Assembly: GCA_013177795.1 (NCBI GenBank)
Contig: JABLXY010000002.1
Location: 620,001 to 684,000 of the forward strand
Direction: 5' to 3'
DNA length: 64,000 bases
Origin: Syntrophaceae bacterium
GTDB taxonomy: Bacteria > Desulfobacterota > Syntrophia > Syntrophales > UBA2192
A program made the position numbers and the translations under genes. The notes under the pieces were generated by a model. The model saw nothing but the letters and a program-made list of their open reading frames with translations, searched no databases and was not told the DNA's origin. Positions within the stretch are counted from its first letter, which is position 1; each line of letters opens with the position of its first letter. Shown piece by piece: positions 17,180 through 26,158 of the stretch.

Positions 17180-18121
17180 ATGAGGCGCATCCCGCTCGTC
17201 CTCGCACTGGTGGTCATCATCGCCTCGGGCTGTGCCCACGGGCCGCAGCCTGCCCCCGACACGCTTGCCGCGGGGCTGGCGTCAGGCGCCCCGGCACCGG
17301 CCGCCCCGGGGTCGGCCCCCGAAGAGGTCCGCCCGGTCTCCGACGGGGCGGGCGCGGCGCCGCCGCAGGCCGAACCGGCCGAGGCGGCCGAGGGGGAAGA
17401 GGACGACTTCGACTACGAGGCGGAGCCCCCGTCCACGGCCGCCGTCACGATCGCGGACCCGCTGGAGCCCTTCAACCGGGCGATGTTCACCTTCAACGAC
17501 CGCCTGTACTTCTGGGTCCTGAAGCCGGTGGCGGAAGGGTACAGCGCCGTCGTGCCCGAGCCCGCGCGGGTGAGCGTGGGCAATTTCTTCTCAAACCTGC
17601 GGTCGCCCATCCGCTTCGTCAACTGCCTGCTGCAGGCCCACTTCATCGGCGCGGCCACGGAGCTGTTCCGCTTCATGATCAACAGCACGATCGGTCTGGC
17701 GGGCCTCTTTGACCCGGCCGGCAGCGAGGAGGTCGGCCTCCTGAGGCAGGACGAGGACTTCGGCCAGACCCTCGGCGTCTACGGCATCGGCCACGGATTC
17801 TACCTCGTCTGGCCGTTCCTGGGCCCCTCGAGCCCCCGGGACACCGTGGGGATGGTGGGGGATTTCTTCGCCTACCCGGTGTCCTACCTCGATCCCTGGT
17901 ACGTCTGGACGGCCGTCCGCGGGTACCAGGCGATCAACGACACCTCGCTCACGATCGGCGACTACGAGGCGATCAAGGGAGCGGCCCTGGACCCCTACGT
18001 CGCGGTGCGCAACGCCTACATCCAGTACCGCCACATGAAGGTCCAGGAACGGGGGACGATCGGCACGACCGAACCGGACATCCCCGGCGCGGGCAGCCCG
18101 GCGCGCCGGGTGAGGCCCTGA
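17180..18121 (+). CDS. mlaA: Outer-membrane lipoprotein MlaA (VacJ)
   Basis: The 313-residue protein starts with a lipobox signal (LVVIIASGC, Cys18). A Pro/Ala/Glu-rich linker runs to about residue 90, followed by the MlaA core: DPLEPFNRAMFTFNDRLYFWVLKPVAEGY, FFSNLRSPIRFVNCLLQAHF, RQDEDFGQTLGVYGIGHGFYLVWPFLGPSSPRDTVG. MlaA removes or supplies phospholipid at the outer membrane and closes the mlaE-F-D-C-A operon, making the set self-contained. The linker is longer than in E. coli. Confidence 0.94.
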   Translation: MRRIPLVLALVVIIASGCAHGPQPAPDTLAAGLASGAPAPAAPGSAPEEVRPVSDGAGAAPPQAEPAEAAEGEEDDFDYEAEPPSTAAVTIADPLEPFNRAMFTFNDRLYFWVLKPVAEGYSAVVPEPARVSVGNFFSNLRSPIRFVNCLLQAHFIGAATELFRFMINSTIGLAGLFDPAGSEEVGLLRQDEDFGQTLGVYGIGHGFYLVWPFLGPSSPRDTVGMVGDFFAYPVSYLDPWYVWTAVRGYQAINDTSLTIGDYEAIKGAALDPYVAVRNAYIQYRHMKVQERGTIGTTEPDIPGAGSPARRVRP

Positions 18122-18173
18122 CCCGCCTCGCCCGCGGCCCGGTTCCCCTCTGACCGTGTGCTTGCCCGCCCGC

Positions 18174-19628
18174 TCAAGGGCTCTCGCAGGCCCTGCCCCT
18201 GAGGCTGAAGAAGAACCTGAGCCCCCTCTTGACCGTGTCGGAGAAGAGCTTGGTGGCCATGAAGTTGCCGGCCACCCGCTTGTTGATCTCGCCCAGGGTC
18301 GGGTAGGGGTGGACCGAGGCGGCCAGGGTGGCGAGCGAGACGCCGCCGTTGAGGGCCGCCACCCACTCGCTGATGAGGTTCCCGGCCGAGGGGCCGAGAA
18401 TCTGGATTCCGATGGGTTTCTCCTTCTCGTCGAGCAGCAGCTTGATTTTCCCCTCCTGCTCCCCCTCGGCGAGGCTGCGGTCGTTGTCCCGGAAGTTCTC
18501 CGTCCACAGGGAGTACTTGATGCCGGCCTCCCGGGCGGTCTTTTCGTTCATGCCGATGGAGGCCAGCTCGGGGTCCGTGTAGGTGCACCAGGGGATGTAG
18601 GTGTAGTCCGCCTTTCTCGGCAGGCGGAAGATGGCGTTGGTGATGACGATCCCCCCCTCGTAGCCCGCGGCGTGGGTGAACGGGTAGGCGCCCGTCACAT
18701 CGCCCGCCCCGTAGATGTGGCTGTGGGCCGTCGTCCGGAGCCTGCTGTCGAGCCTGAGGCCCCTGCCGTCGAATTCGACGCCGATCGCCTCGAGGCCGAG
18801 CCCTTCCAGGTTGGCCTTCCGCCCCAGGGCGACGAGGACGGCCTCGGCCCGCAGGCGCTCCGTCTGCCCGCCCGTCCGGATCACGACCTCCCTCTCATCG
18901 CCGAGGTCGCGGACCTCCAGGATCGAGGCGCCGAGGCGGAACCGGACGCCCTCCGCTTCCATGACCTGCATGACCGTCTCGGCCATGTCCCTGTCCTCTC
19001 GGGTGAGGATCTGAGGGGCCGCATCGACGATGTCGATGTCCGTCCCCAGGCGGCGGAAGGCCTGTCCCATCTCGACGCCGACGGGGCCTGCGCCGAGGAC
19101 GATCATGGACCGTGGAAGCCTGTCGAGATAGAAGATTTCCCGGTTGGTGAGGACGGGCGTCCTGTCGAGCCCGGGGATGGGTGCGGATGCCGCCGAGGAT
19201 CCCGTGGCGATCACCCAGTGCTTCGCCGAATGGACTTGCCCGTTGAGGCGGATGGTGTGCTCGTCGACGAAGCGCGCCTCCCCGAATGCAACCCTCGCGC
19301 CCAGCGCGCAGAACCGTTCCTCGGAGTCGTGCCTCTGGATCGCGGCGATGACCGACCGGATCCGCCGGGTGACGTCCCTGAAATCGACGGGGGGCAGGTC
19401 AACGGCGGGAAGCCCGTACCGGGCCGCATGGCGCATGAGGTGGCGGACGTGGGCCGTCCGGATGAGGGTCTTGCTCGGGACGCAACCGTAGTGGAGGCAG
19501 TCGCCGCCGAGCGCGTTCTCCTTTTCGATGAGCAGGGTCTTTGCGCCGAAGCGCGCCGCCCCGGCCGCCACGGTCAGGCCGCCCGACCCCCCGCCGATCA
19601 CGCCGATGTCGAAATCATACCGGGACAT
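18174..19628 (-). CDS. FAD-dependent disulfide oxidoreductase (mercuric/dihydrolipoyl reductase-like)
   Basis: The 484-residue flavoprotein opens with the FAD dinucleotide motif GVIGGGSGGLTVAAG. The redox-active pair is in GGDCLHYGCVPSKT (Cys44 and Cys49). It also has an NAD(P)-binding GAGPVGVEMGQAFRRLG, the second FAD motif IYGAGDVTG, and a C-terminal HPYPTLGE catalytic segment. The GCVPSKT form and absence of pyruvate-dehydrogenase neighbours suggest the mercuric-reductase-like branch of unknown substrate rather than a true Lpd. The C-terminus ends in ...SLRGRACESP with a lone Cys. It is convergent with the mla operon. Confidence 0.88.
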   Translation of the reverse strand: MSRYDFDIGVIGGGSGGLTVAAGAARFGAKTLLIEKENALGGDCLHYGCVPSKTLIRTAHVRHLMRHAARYGLPAVDLPPVDFRDVTRRIRSVIAAIQRHDSEERFCALGARVAFGEARFVDEHTIRLNGQVHSAKHWVIATGSSAASAPIPGLDRTPVLTNREIFYLDRLPRSMIVLGAGPVGVEMGQAFRRLGTDIDIVDAAPQILTREDRDMAETVMQVMEAEGVRFRLGASILEVRDLGDEREVVIRTGGQTERLRAEAVLVALGRKANLEGLGLEAIGVEFDGRGLRLDSRLRTTAHSHIYGAGDVTGAYPFTHAAGYEGGIVITNAIFRLPRKADYTYIPWCTYTDPELASIGMNEKTAREAGIKYSLWTENFRDNDRSLAEGEQEGKIKLLLDEKEKPIGIQILGPSAGNLISEWVAALNGGVSLATLAASVHPYPTLGEINKRVAGNFMATKLFSDTVKRGLRFFFSLRGRACESP

Positions 19629-19767
19629 GCCGTCATCCCCTTGCCCCGTGTCCGGGGCCGCGCGTGAAGGCGGGCTTGCGGCGAATCCGCAGCGCGCCCC
19701 CTCGGTTCCGCATCCCGTCCGTCTTTCTTACGGATCTCTATCACAATCTCGCGGATGAAAGAAGAGA

Positions 19768-19861
19768 ATGAAGAGCCCCGATGGCGCCGGAGATGGGAAA
19801 GTCGCGCATCGAGGGAAAAAGAAAGGTGCTTCGGCCTGGACCGGCAACCGATTGACGCTGG
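19768..19861 (+). pseudogene. Left fragment of a phage head-protein remnant split by IS21
   Basis: Removing the IS21 element and one CTGG target copy joins this stretch in frame to 22452 onward, giving ...LDRQPIDAG-PPAPPGPPFHWDCRSTLIP. That junction reads naturally as the Mu-F/SPP1-gp7-type head morphogenesis motif, so the element probably interrupted this gene. The fragment before LDRQPID is too short to confirm independently. Confidence 0.35.
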
Positions 19862-19999
19862 TGCCTATTCCGCTGATTCCGCCATGCGATTCCGAGCGAA
19901 GCCGCCACCTTGTTCCGGGTGAAGCCGCCATCTGCTCGGAGCGAAGCGACGCTGGTGTTTGGTGTTTCTCATAACGAGCCGGTTTGGTCAAGCCTGCTT

Positions 20000-20719
20000 C
20001 TATTTTCGCATGGAAGCTCCTTTCAGTTCGATTCGGTGTGCATTGTGTACGAGCCGGTCGAGGATGGCGTCGGCCAGCGTGGGATCGCCCACGTTGTCGT
20101 GCCAGAGCTCGAGGGGAAGCTGGCTGGTGACGATGGTGGAGGCGCCGCCATGGCGGTCCTCGAGGATCTCCAGGAGATCCCGACGATCGCTGTCGCTCAT
20201 GGGAGCAAGCCCCAGGTCATCGACGAGCAGGACATGGACCTTGGCGATCCGGGCAAGGAGCTTGCCGTAGCTGCCGTCGGCGCGGGCCAGGGCGAGTTGC
20301 TGGAAGAGCCTCGGGCAGCGGATGTAGAGGGCGCGGTAGCCTTCGCGGCAGGCCTTGTGGGCCAGGGCGCAGGCGATGAAGGTCTTGCCCACGCCCGTGG
20401 GGCCGGTGACCAGGACGTTTCGGTGATGGCGGACCCAGTCGCAGGAGGCCAGCCCCATGAGCACGGCGCGGTCGATGCCGCGCGGCGTCCGGAAGTCGAT
20501 GTCCTCGATGCAGGCCGGCAGCTTGAGCCTGGCGGCACGGAGGTATCGCTGCATCCGGGCGTTTTCCTTCCAGTCCCACTGGCGATCGACGAGCAGGCCG
20601 AAGCGCTCGGCGAAGCTCAGGGGATCGCAGGCGGGGCTCTGGAGCTGCTCCCGGAAGGCATCGGCCATGCCGTGGAGTTTCAGGGCGTGGAGTTTGTCGA
20701 GGGTCTGGTTGTGGAGCAT
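20000..20719 (-). CDS. istB: IS21 transposition helper ATPase IstB
   Basis: The 239-residue protein is an AAA+ ATPase of the IstB/DnaC type: Walker A GPTGVGKT, Walker B VLLVDDLGLAP, and an N-terminal helical stretch TLDKLHALKLHGMADAFREQLQ typical of IstB. It assists IstA by selecting target DNA. It follows istA by 11 bases and is full length. Confidence 0.95.
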   Translation of the reverse strand: MLHNQTLDKLHALKLHGMADAFREQLQSPACDPLSFAERFGLLVDRQWDWKENARMQRYLRAARLKLPACIEDIDFRTPRGIDRAVLMGLASCDWVRHHRNVLVTGPTGVGKTFIACALAHKACREGYRALYIRCPRLFQQLALARADGSYGKLLARIAKVHVLLVDDLGLAPMSDSDRRDLLEILEDRHGGASTIVTSQLPLELWHDNVGDPTLADAILDRLVHNAHRIELKGASMRK

Positions 20720-20730
20720 GCGCCGTCCTT

Positions 20731-22272
20731 TCAGTTGTAGTATTGCTTTCCGCGGATGTTGGGGTGGATGACGGCCGGCGGCGACGGCGGCGTTTCAGGG
20801 ATCGCCTGACGATCCAGCCCGGTCTTCAGGATGCTCTCGACACTGCGATAACTCAGGGCGCGGCAGGCAAGGGCACGGGCGCAGGCCGCCTCGAGCCGCT
20901 CGGGCGAGTATCGTTTTCCCAGCCTCAGGATGCCCAGGCAGCTGCGGAAGCCCTGCTCGGGGTGCCGGCGGGACTCCAGGACGGCCGTGACGAGCGCCTC
21001 GGTCATCGGCCCGGTCCGGGCGGCCCAGGTCATGATCCGTGAAGGCGACCACTCGAGATATCGCCGATGGGCCTCGGGCATGTGCGAAGGCTCGGTGGTG
21101 TGGGCGCCCCGCGCGGCGTTTCGCGGGTGCGAGGCCACGCGGCGGCCCTTGAAGAGGACCTCCACGGTGTTGGCCGTGATCCGGAGCTCCACCGGCTCTT
21201 TGACCAGTTGATAGGGCACGCTGTAGTAGTGGCGCTCGAACTCGACGTGGTAATCGATGTTGACCCGGGCCTTCTTCCATTCGGCGTACTCGTAGGGCGC
21301 CTGCGGCAGGGGCTTGAGGGCGGGACGGTCGAGGTCCTCGAAGAGGCTTCGGCGGGTGCCTTCGAGCTTCTGGAAGGGCTTCTCGTTGAGCGCGGCGAGC
21401 TTTTCGGCGATGGCGGCATTGAGCTCATGGAGGCTGAAGAAGCGGCGATGGCGAAGCGGGGCCACGATCCAGCGCTCCACCATCTGGACGGCTTCTTCCA
21501 CCTTGGCCTTGTCCCGGGGGTTTCCGGCCCGGGCGGGGATGATGACCGTGCCGTAGTGCCTGGCCATGTCGCGGTAGGTGGGGTTGAGGTCGGGCTCGTA
21601 GCGGCAGGGCTTCGTGACGGCCGACTTGAGATTGTCGGGCACGGTGATCTCGGCCACGCCGCCGAAGAAGGCGAAGGCGTACCTGTGCGCCTCGATCCAG
21701 TCCGGCAGGCTCTGGCTCATCGAGGCCCGGCAGAAGGTGTAGTTGCTGGCCCCCAGGACGGCCACGAAGAGCTCGGCCGGGCTCTCCTGCCCCGTTTGCG
21801 GGTCGACGATCGACATCGTCAGGCCCGCGTAGTCCACGAGGAGCTTCTCCCCGGCCCGGTAGCTCTGGCGAAGGCAGACGTCCAGATGGCCCGCCCACTG
21901 GTGATACAGCAAACAGAACTGGCTGTACTGGTAGCCCTCGGGATGGTCCGCCTTGTACTCCAGCCACAACAGCCTCAGGGTGACGCCCTTGCGGCTCAGC
22001 TCCCGGTGGATCTGCTCCATGTCGGGAAGGGGGCGTGTCGCCGAAGCAACCGGCGGTTGCGGGGGGAACAGCAGCCGATCAAGCGCCGCATCGTCCAGCT
22101 CCGGCGACAGGGGCCAGGTGAGGCCCGCCAAAGCGGCTCGCTCCAGATACTCCCGGACGGTGCTGCGGGCGATCCGGCAGCTCGCGGCGATTTGCTGATT
22201 GGGCAGGTGCTCCTGCCGTTTGAGTCTCAGGACTTCTCGAATGGTGCGCATGGACAACCTCTCTGCCGGCAT
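20731..22272 (-). CDS. istA: IS21 transposase IstA
   Basis: The 513-residue transposase has an N-terminal helix-turn-helix (MRTIREVLRLKR...QQIAASCRIARSTVREYL). Its DDE catalytic core shows D in LLVDYAGLT, D in ITVPDNLKSAV and E in DKAKVEEAVQMVERW, followed by a C-terminal beta domain with DYHVEFERHYYSVPYQLVKEPVELR. The start at 22272 follows GAGGAGG. No disruptions are seen. Confidence 0.95.
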   Translation of the reverse strand: MPAERLSMRTIREVLRLKRQEHLPNQQIAASCRIARSTVREYLERAALAGLTWPLSPELDDAALDRLLFPPQPPVASATRPLPDMEQIHRELSRKGVTLRLLWLEYKADHPEGYQYSQFCLLYHQWAGHLDVCLRQSYRAGEKLLVDYAGLTMSIVDPQTGQESPAELFVAVLGASNYTFCRASMSQSLPDWIEAHRYAFAFFGGVAEITVPDNLKSAVTKPCRYEPDLNPTYRDMARHYGTVIIPARAGNPRDKAKVEEAVQMVERWIVAPLRHRRFFSLHELNAAIAEKLAALNEKPFQKLEGTRRSLFEDLDRPALKPLPQAPYEYAEWKKARVNIDYHVEFERHYYSVPYQLVKEPVELRITANTVEVLFKGRRVASHPRNAARGAHTTEPSHMPEAHRRYLEWSPSRIMTWAARTGPMTEALVTAVLESRRHPEQGFRSCLGILRLGKRYSPERLEAACARALACRALSYRSVESILKTGLDRQAIPETPPSPPAVIHPNIRGKQYYN

Positions 22273-22447
22273 CGACGCCTCCTCGGGGTTTTTGCGGGAG
22301 GATGTACCGGCTTTACGGAGATTTATCCAGCGTCACAGCGCTCCGGACAGGGGGTGGCGGAATCGACCGGAATCGGGTGGCGGCTTCCGTCGGAATGGGG
22401 TGGCGGAATCAATCGGAATCAGGTGGCGGATTGCGTCGGAATACGCA

Positions 22448-22803
22448 CTGGGCCTCCTGCGCCTCCAGGGCCTCCGTTTCATTGGGATTGTCGGTCCACT
22501 TTAATTCCCTTGTTCAAGTCCCACGCTGAGCTCGCCGGGGTCGAGGATCTGTCACCGGAGAAGCGGAGCACCCTGGAGAAGATAGACGCCGGGATCCGGG
22601 CGTCGATGAATGGACAGGCTCCGGCAAAGGTCAAATGCCAAGATTAACTTCGGGACCAGGACGAGGAAAAACAGAAAGAGGTGCTCGGCAGAACGAGGTG
22701 GGATCTTTGGAAGAAGGGGTCAATCGGGATGGCGGACATGGTGCACCAGAGCGGCAGGCCGCTGACCATCGAGGAATTGAGGCACAAGATTGCAAGAGGG
22801 TGA
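22448..22803 (+). pseudogene. C-terminal remnant of phage head morphogenesis protein (Mu F / SPP1 gp7 type)
   Basis: The frame reads GPPAPPGPPFHWDCRSTLIPLF, the conserved P-x-H-x-N/D-C-R-S-T motif of phage minor head proteins. It then meets a TAA (22645-22647) and continues in the same frame as EEKQKEVLGRTRWDLWKKGSIG...HQSGRPLTIEELRHKIARG to TGA at 22803. That matches the family C-terminus (VLG.TR..L...G......D..GRPLTL.ELR). The 5' part was displaced by IS21. It marks the region as the residue of a Mu-like or tailed prophage. Confidence 0.65.
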
Positions 22804-22999
22804 TGGACCTTGACACTACATATTGTGTTTGGGGTGAAAATCGGGCTCTGCATAATTTTTCTGAGAGAGCAAAAATCGAGGCAAACCATTGATAGGAATA
22901 AAGAAAACAGAAAAGCGGCGAAGTTTACCGAACACACGTTATCTAACATTGGAAAAAACCACGATGCAAATTTGTGCTAACTGGAGTGCCCCCCTCCGG

Positions 23000-23815
23000 T
23001 TAGACAGCTGCGGTTAGGGTAACCGGACAGGACTTGGCGTTGTTGAACATTTCCTCGAAATCCACAGGCGGCACATACCCGAGCGAGGAGTGCAGCCGCT
23101 TGCGATTATAAACGTCCTCGATGAACGTGGGAAGACGATTCTGGACATCGGCCATCGTCCGGTACTCCCAGAGGTAGACCTCCTCGGCCTTCAGGGTCTT
23201 GATGAAGCTCTCGGCTGCCGCATTGTCGTAGGGGTTGCCTCTTCGGGCCATGCTGATCCGGAAGCCGTTGGCAAGCAACTCCTCCACGTAGTCTCGGGAG
23301 GCATACTGGACCCCGCGATCCGAGTGGTGGACGACCCCTGCCGGGGGTCTGCGACGCGTCAGGGCCATCCGGAGGGCCTCCAGGCACAGAGCCGTGTCGA
23401 TATTGCGCGAGAGCGCATAGCCCACGACCCTGCGGGCAAAGAGATCCAGGATGACCGCCAGATACACAAAGCCGCTCAGGATGGCAATGTAGGTGATGTC
23501 GGCCACCCAGAGCTGGTTGGGACCCGTGACCAGCAGGTTCTGCGCGAGGTTGGGATAGACCCGATGGGCATGCTCGCTGTTGGTGGTGCGGACCCAGCGG
23601 CGCCTGGGCTTGCGCGTCAATCCCTGCTCGCGCATGACGCGAAGCACCTTCTTGTGGTTGTCCCGGAACCCTCGACGATGCATCTCCTTGGTCACCCGGC
23701 GATACCCGTAGCCGGGGAACTCCCCGATCACGGCCTCGATGCGGGCGATGAGCGCTTTCTCCCCGTCGGGTTGGCTCTTTGACTGATGGTAGTACGTGCT
23801 GCGGGGCAGGTTCAT
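23000..23815 (-). CDS. IS3-family transposase catalytic part OrfB
   Basis: The 271-residue protein has the rve integrase core: D in LWVADITYI, D in VVHHSDRGVQYAS, E in DNAAAESFIKTLK, preceded by the HTH_21 segment GYGYRRVTKEMHRRGF. In IS3 elements OrfB is made as an OrfAB fusion by -1 frameshifting. Here A AAA AAA G (T7 at 23911-23917 on the plus strand) lies inside orfA, and after slippage the frame continues KKSRAAKPRTVEEKRRFIAEHRGLVESIERGCELMNLPRS into OrfB. The catalytic triad is intact. Confidence 0.93.
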   Translation of the reverse strand: MNLPRSTYYHQSKSQPDGEKALIARIEAVIGEFPGYGYRRVTKEMHRRGFRDNHKKVLRVMREQGLTRKPRRRWVRTTNSEHAHRVYPNLAQNLLVTGPNQLWVADITYIAILSGFVYLAVILDLFARRVVGYALSRNIDTALCLEALRMALTRRRPPAGVVHHSDRGVQYASRDYVEELLANGFRISMARRGNPYDNAAAESFIKTLKAEEVYLWEYRTMADVQNRLPTFIEDVYNRKRLHSSLGYVPPVDFEEMFNNAKSCPVTLTAAV

Positions 23816-24166
23816 CAGCTCGCACCCCCTTTCGATGCTTTCGACGAGGCCACGATGCTCAGCGATGAACCGCCGCTTCTCTTCGACGGTGCGAGGCTTC
23901 GCTGCACGGCTTTTTTTAAAAACTCGTTCTCCAGGGTGAGCCGGCCCACCAGCTGCTCGAGCTGACGGACGCGCTCCTCCAGGGCCGCTTCGTGACTGGG
24001 AGGATTGTCAAAGCGCCCCTTGGTGTACTGATCCTTCCAGTGATACAGCAGCCCCGACGAGATCTCGTGACGGCGCATCAGCTGCGCCGCCGTGCTGACC
24101 CCGCTCAGGTACTCTTCGATCACCTGACGCTTGAAACTCGTTGCTGAAGGTTCTGCGTGGCTTCAT
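23815..24166 (-). pseudogene. IS3-family OrfA, with a one-base insertion
   Basis: The start MKPRRTFSNEF (ATG at 24166) is followed by a shift: one surplus C near 24136 separates it from KRQVIEEYLSGVSTAAQLMRRHEISSGLLYHWKDQY, the HTH_Tnp_1 domain, and a leucine-zipper-like LEERVRQLEQLVGRLTLENEFLKK. OrfA binds the IS ends. With the shift no full OrfA is made unless the base is a sequencing error. Confidence 0.75.
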
Positions 24167-24252
24167 GGCAAGATCCTTTCTCCCCCTCGTGGGGATCGGG
24201 GGTCCTGCCCGGTACTCTAACACATTTTGTCCAACTCAAGGGGTGCAGTCCA

Positions 24253-25000
24253 GGAACAGTCCCTTTCACTTGCACAGACCCTGTTACTTACCCTTATCCC
24301 GGTTCTTACCCCAATCCCATCCCAGACTCTTACCCCATCCCCAACTATCCCATGGGGAGAATGAAGCGGGAAAAGGATTTGCGGGCGCGGCTTGTCAAAA
24401 GTGCTTCAACGATCTTGACGGATTTCAAACATGAGAGTTATCCGTCAACGCTCCCTGGCAGGAGGCCCCTCCAATGACTTCCTGCCGGGGAGATTCCCAG
24501 ATGCACAAGGCTCCTTTTTTATGTTTCCGGTTGTTGCGTTACAAGGGGGTCGCGCTACGAAATGGACTCTTTTTTTGTATTGCAGTGTCAACCTTTTTTG
24601 TCTCGTTTTGGGTAAGCAGCGGGTGATGCATTTATACATAACTTATTGAGATAACTCAATAATTAAATTTATCTTTGGTGCTTGATATGGATATTAGATT
24701 GTTACGGCTATTCACCATTTCGACAATGAGGACAATCGCAGAAATACTTTTGAATTCTTGATCCATTTGTTTGTGTTTTTGTTGATGGGTTTGATGGGTC
24801 GTTATGCTCTTTTTGTTTTTCGGCTCATTAGGGGCGATTATGACATATTCCTATGCCGGTGGTCCCTCCCTGGGTACCCCTATAAGGCACTGGCAATGGG
24901 AGGGTCCTTTTGTGAAATGTATATTAGCAAAGCAAATTGTCATATCGGGGGTAGGGGTAGATAATGGCCCTTGTCTCCCCATAGGAACTGGTGGGCATAT
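24253..25000. other. AT-rich island DNA, no supported gene
   Basis: The first 110 bases are a C-rich stretch with repeated TTACCC/TATCCC-like units. One plus-strand frame here reads as a Tyr/Pro-rich tail followed by GRMKREKDLRARLVKSASTILTDFKHESYPS; it could be the end of a gene cut by the IS3 element but has no recognisable relative. From about 24640 the sequence is AT-rich without a convincing ORF. Confidence 0.4.
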
Positions 25001-25603
25001 TCAATGGCTTATGCTCTCAATCCAATACAGGCGACCTTCTTGCGTTATGTATGCATCATATTTTTGCTCTAAAGACTTTTCACCGAAATAGAACCAAGGA
25101 GGGTCATATTTTATTTTGATTTTAATTGTACCCATTAGAACCTTGGGTTTCATAATGAGAATACTGCTATTATTAAAGAAGCACTGGACTCTACCCTTCG
25201 AGAGAATTTTCGGAATTAAGGGGGTGTCCAGAAATATCGAATTAAATAGTATAATTTTTCCACCTTGTTCGTTTTCTGCTTCAAAGTGCGTCGCCTCAAA
25301 GGCCACCCTGACGTTTGTTATTGCATATTGATTCGGATTTTGGATCTCGAATGGTATAGAGAATGGATTTGATGGGTCCATCTGACTACCAGGAATAACA
25401 GCGATCGATGGGAAAAAAGAAAAATACAACCCTACTATGGTTAGGATGGGTCCAAAGAATCCCCATACCCTATTCCAAGTGGGGTAAAAACCAGTTAAAA
25501 AAAGTTGTTTTTCTGGGAGCTGTTTCTGGCTTGATTTTTGGGATTTTATCTTGGGCGTGTGTGTTTGTGATTGCCTATTTTTACCGCGTCTATTTTTTGT
25601 CAT
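25001..25603 (-). CDS. Hypothetical membrane-anchored protein (island cargo)
   Basis: The 200-residue product begins with a very basic 35-residue head, then one or two hydrophobic helices (VWGFFGPILTIVGLYFSFFPSIAVI, about 46-70), then a hydrophilic beta-rich domain (FEIQNPNQYAITNVRVAFEATHF...IKIKIKYDPPWFYFGEKSLEQKYDAYI) like a small immunoglobulin-type fold. No family recognised. AT-rich codon use contrasts with the chromosome and marks it as acquired. Confidence 0.6.
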   Translation of the reverse strand: MTKNRRGKNRQSQTHTPKIKSQKSSQKQLPEKQLFLTGFYPTWNRVWGFFGPILTIVGLYFSFFPSIAVIPGSQMDPSNPFSIPFEIQNPNQYAITNVRVAFEATHFEAENEQGGKIILFNSIFLDTPLIPKILSKGRVQCFFNNSSILIMKPKVLMGTIKIKIKYDPPWFYFGEKSLEQKYDAYITQEGRLYWIESISH

Positions 25604-25701
25604 GATGGGAACACCTTATGTACCTAATATGTGCTCTTTGACAATAGACTAAGGTAATCACAACCGACCTACTCACAGGTGATTCTGGTTAGGTGCCCCT
25701 G

Positions 25702-26124
25702 CTATTTTCTTTTGCAGAGCACGTTGAAGATTTTTTCTTCCGTCGAATCAGGTCTAATATTATCCCATCTAATAGTGGGATATACAGTAACATAACCGGG
25801 CCGGTCTTCCTGTTCCGTTGTTACGTCCCTATAACGTTTTCTGGAACAATCCATTTCAAAATATTCCATATAGGCGTTCTTTGACACTTCATCATTGCTG
25901 GGTAGAGATGAGCCATGTGGAACTGATTTAAGAGCACGCCAATATCTTACTTTGTTACCGATCCGTTTTGCGCCCTTCAAATCGATAAAATGATAATTGT
26001 CGAATTTGGTAGGGTCACGGGTTATATAAACGTCCACTAACTTCCATTCAGCACTAAATGCAATGGAGGAATAAACCAAGAGGAGAACGCACAAAGAAAA
26101 GAAGATCGCAATACGCAAAATCAT
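25702..26124 (-). CDS. Secreted protein resembling surface-adhesin E-like domain
   Basis: The 140-residue protein has a signal peptide (MILRIAIFFSLCVLLLVYSSIAFSA) and then EWKLVDVYITRDPTKFDNYHFIDLKGAKRIGNKVRYWRALK...YFEMDCSRKRYRDVTTEQ. The order W-strand, D-x-x-hydrophobic-D, ri-x-v-x-W, and DC-x-x-R-R resembles the surface-adhesin E-like domain seen in many short secreted proteins. Function unknown. AT-rich like its neighbours; one Cys pair could form a disulfide (DCSRKR and NVLCKRK). Confidence 0.6.
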   Translation of the reverse strand: MILRIAIFFSLCVLLLVYSSIAFSAEWKLVDVYITRDPTKFDNYHFIDLKGAKRIGNKVRYWRALKSVPHGSSLPSNDEVSKNAYMEYFEMDCSRKRYRDVTTEQEDRPGYVTVYPTIRWDNIRPDSTEEKIFNVLCKRK

Positions 26125-26158
26125 GCCCTTGCTCCGTCATGTAAAAAACTGGGCGATT

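Larger units (their letters stand above)
19862..22447 (-). mobile_element. Complete IS21-family insertion sequence (2586 bp)
   Basis: Ends are TGCCTATTCCG (left, from 19862) and TGCGTATTCCG (right, inward from 22447), finishing in CA as IS21 elements do. Both are flanked by CTGG (19858-19861 and 22448-22451), a 4 bp target duplication. Each end carries several 22-23 bp subterminal repeats with the pattern GGTGGCGG...CGGAAT: four on the right (22355-22443) and about three, inverted, on the left (19868-19935). The element holds istA and istB intact, so it may be active. Confidence 0.88.
22982..24252 (-). mobile_element. IS3-family insertion sequence (IS150-like), 1271 bp
   Basis: Terminal inverted repeats of 25 bp, TGGAGTGCCCCC... 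at 22982 and TGGACTGCACCCC... read inward from 24252, agree at 19 of 25 positions and start with TG as in IS3 relatives. Inside are orfA and orfB with the family slippery A7. I see no clear target duplication, and orfA carries an extra base, so this copy may be decaying. Confidence 0.82.

Noticed and set aside
19629-19860. Search for a left attachment-site copy of the tRNA-Thr 3' end
   Set aside because: No stretch matching GGGGATTCGAACCCC or the neighbouring tRNA sequence was found on the far side of the island, so island boundaries on the left remain unset.
22355-22447. Repeats at the IS21 right end as a CRISPR array
   Set aside because: Units are contiguous without unique spacers of constant length and mirror those at the other IS21 end. 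No cas genes or CRISPR arrays were seen in the window.
24157-24477. Tyr/Pro-rich open frame crossing the IS3 right end
   Set aside because: Its 5' part is inside the IS terminal region and there is no start with a ribosome site; it may be the tail of a disrupted gene but cannot be supported.
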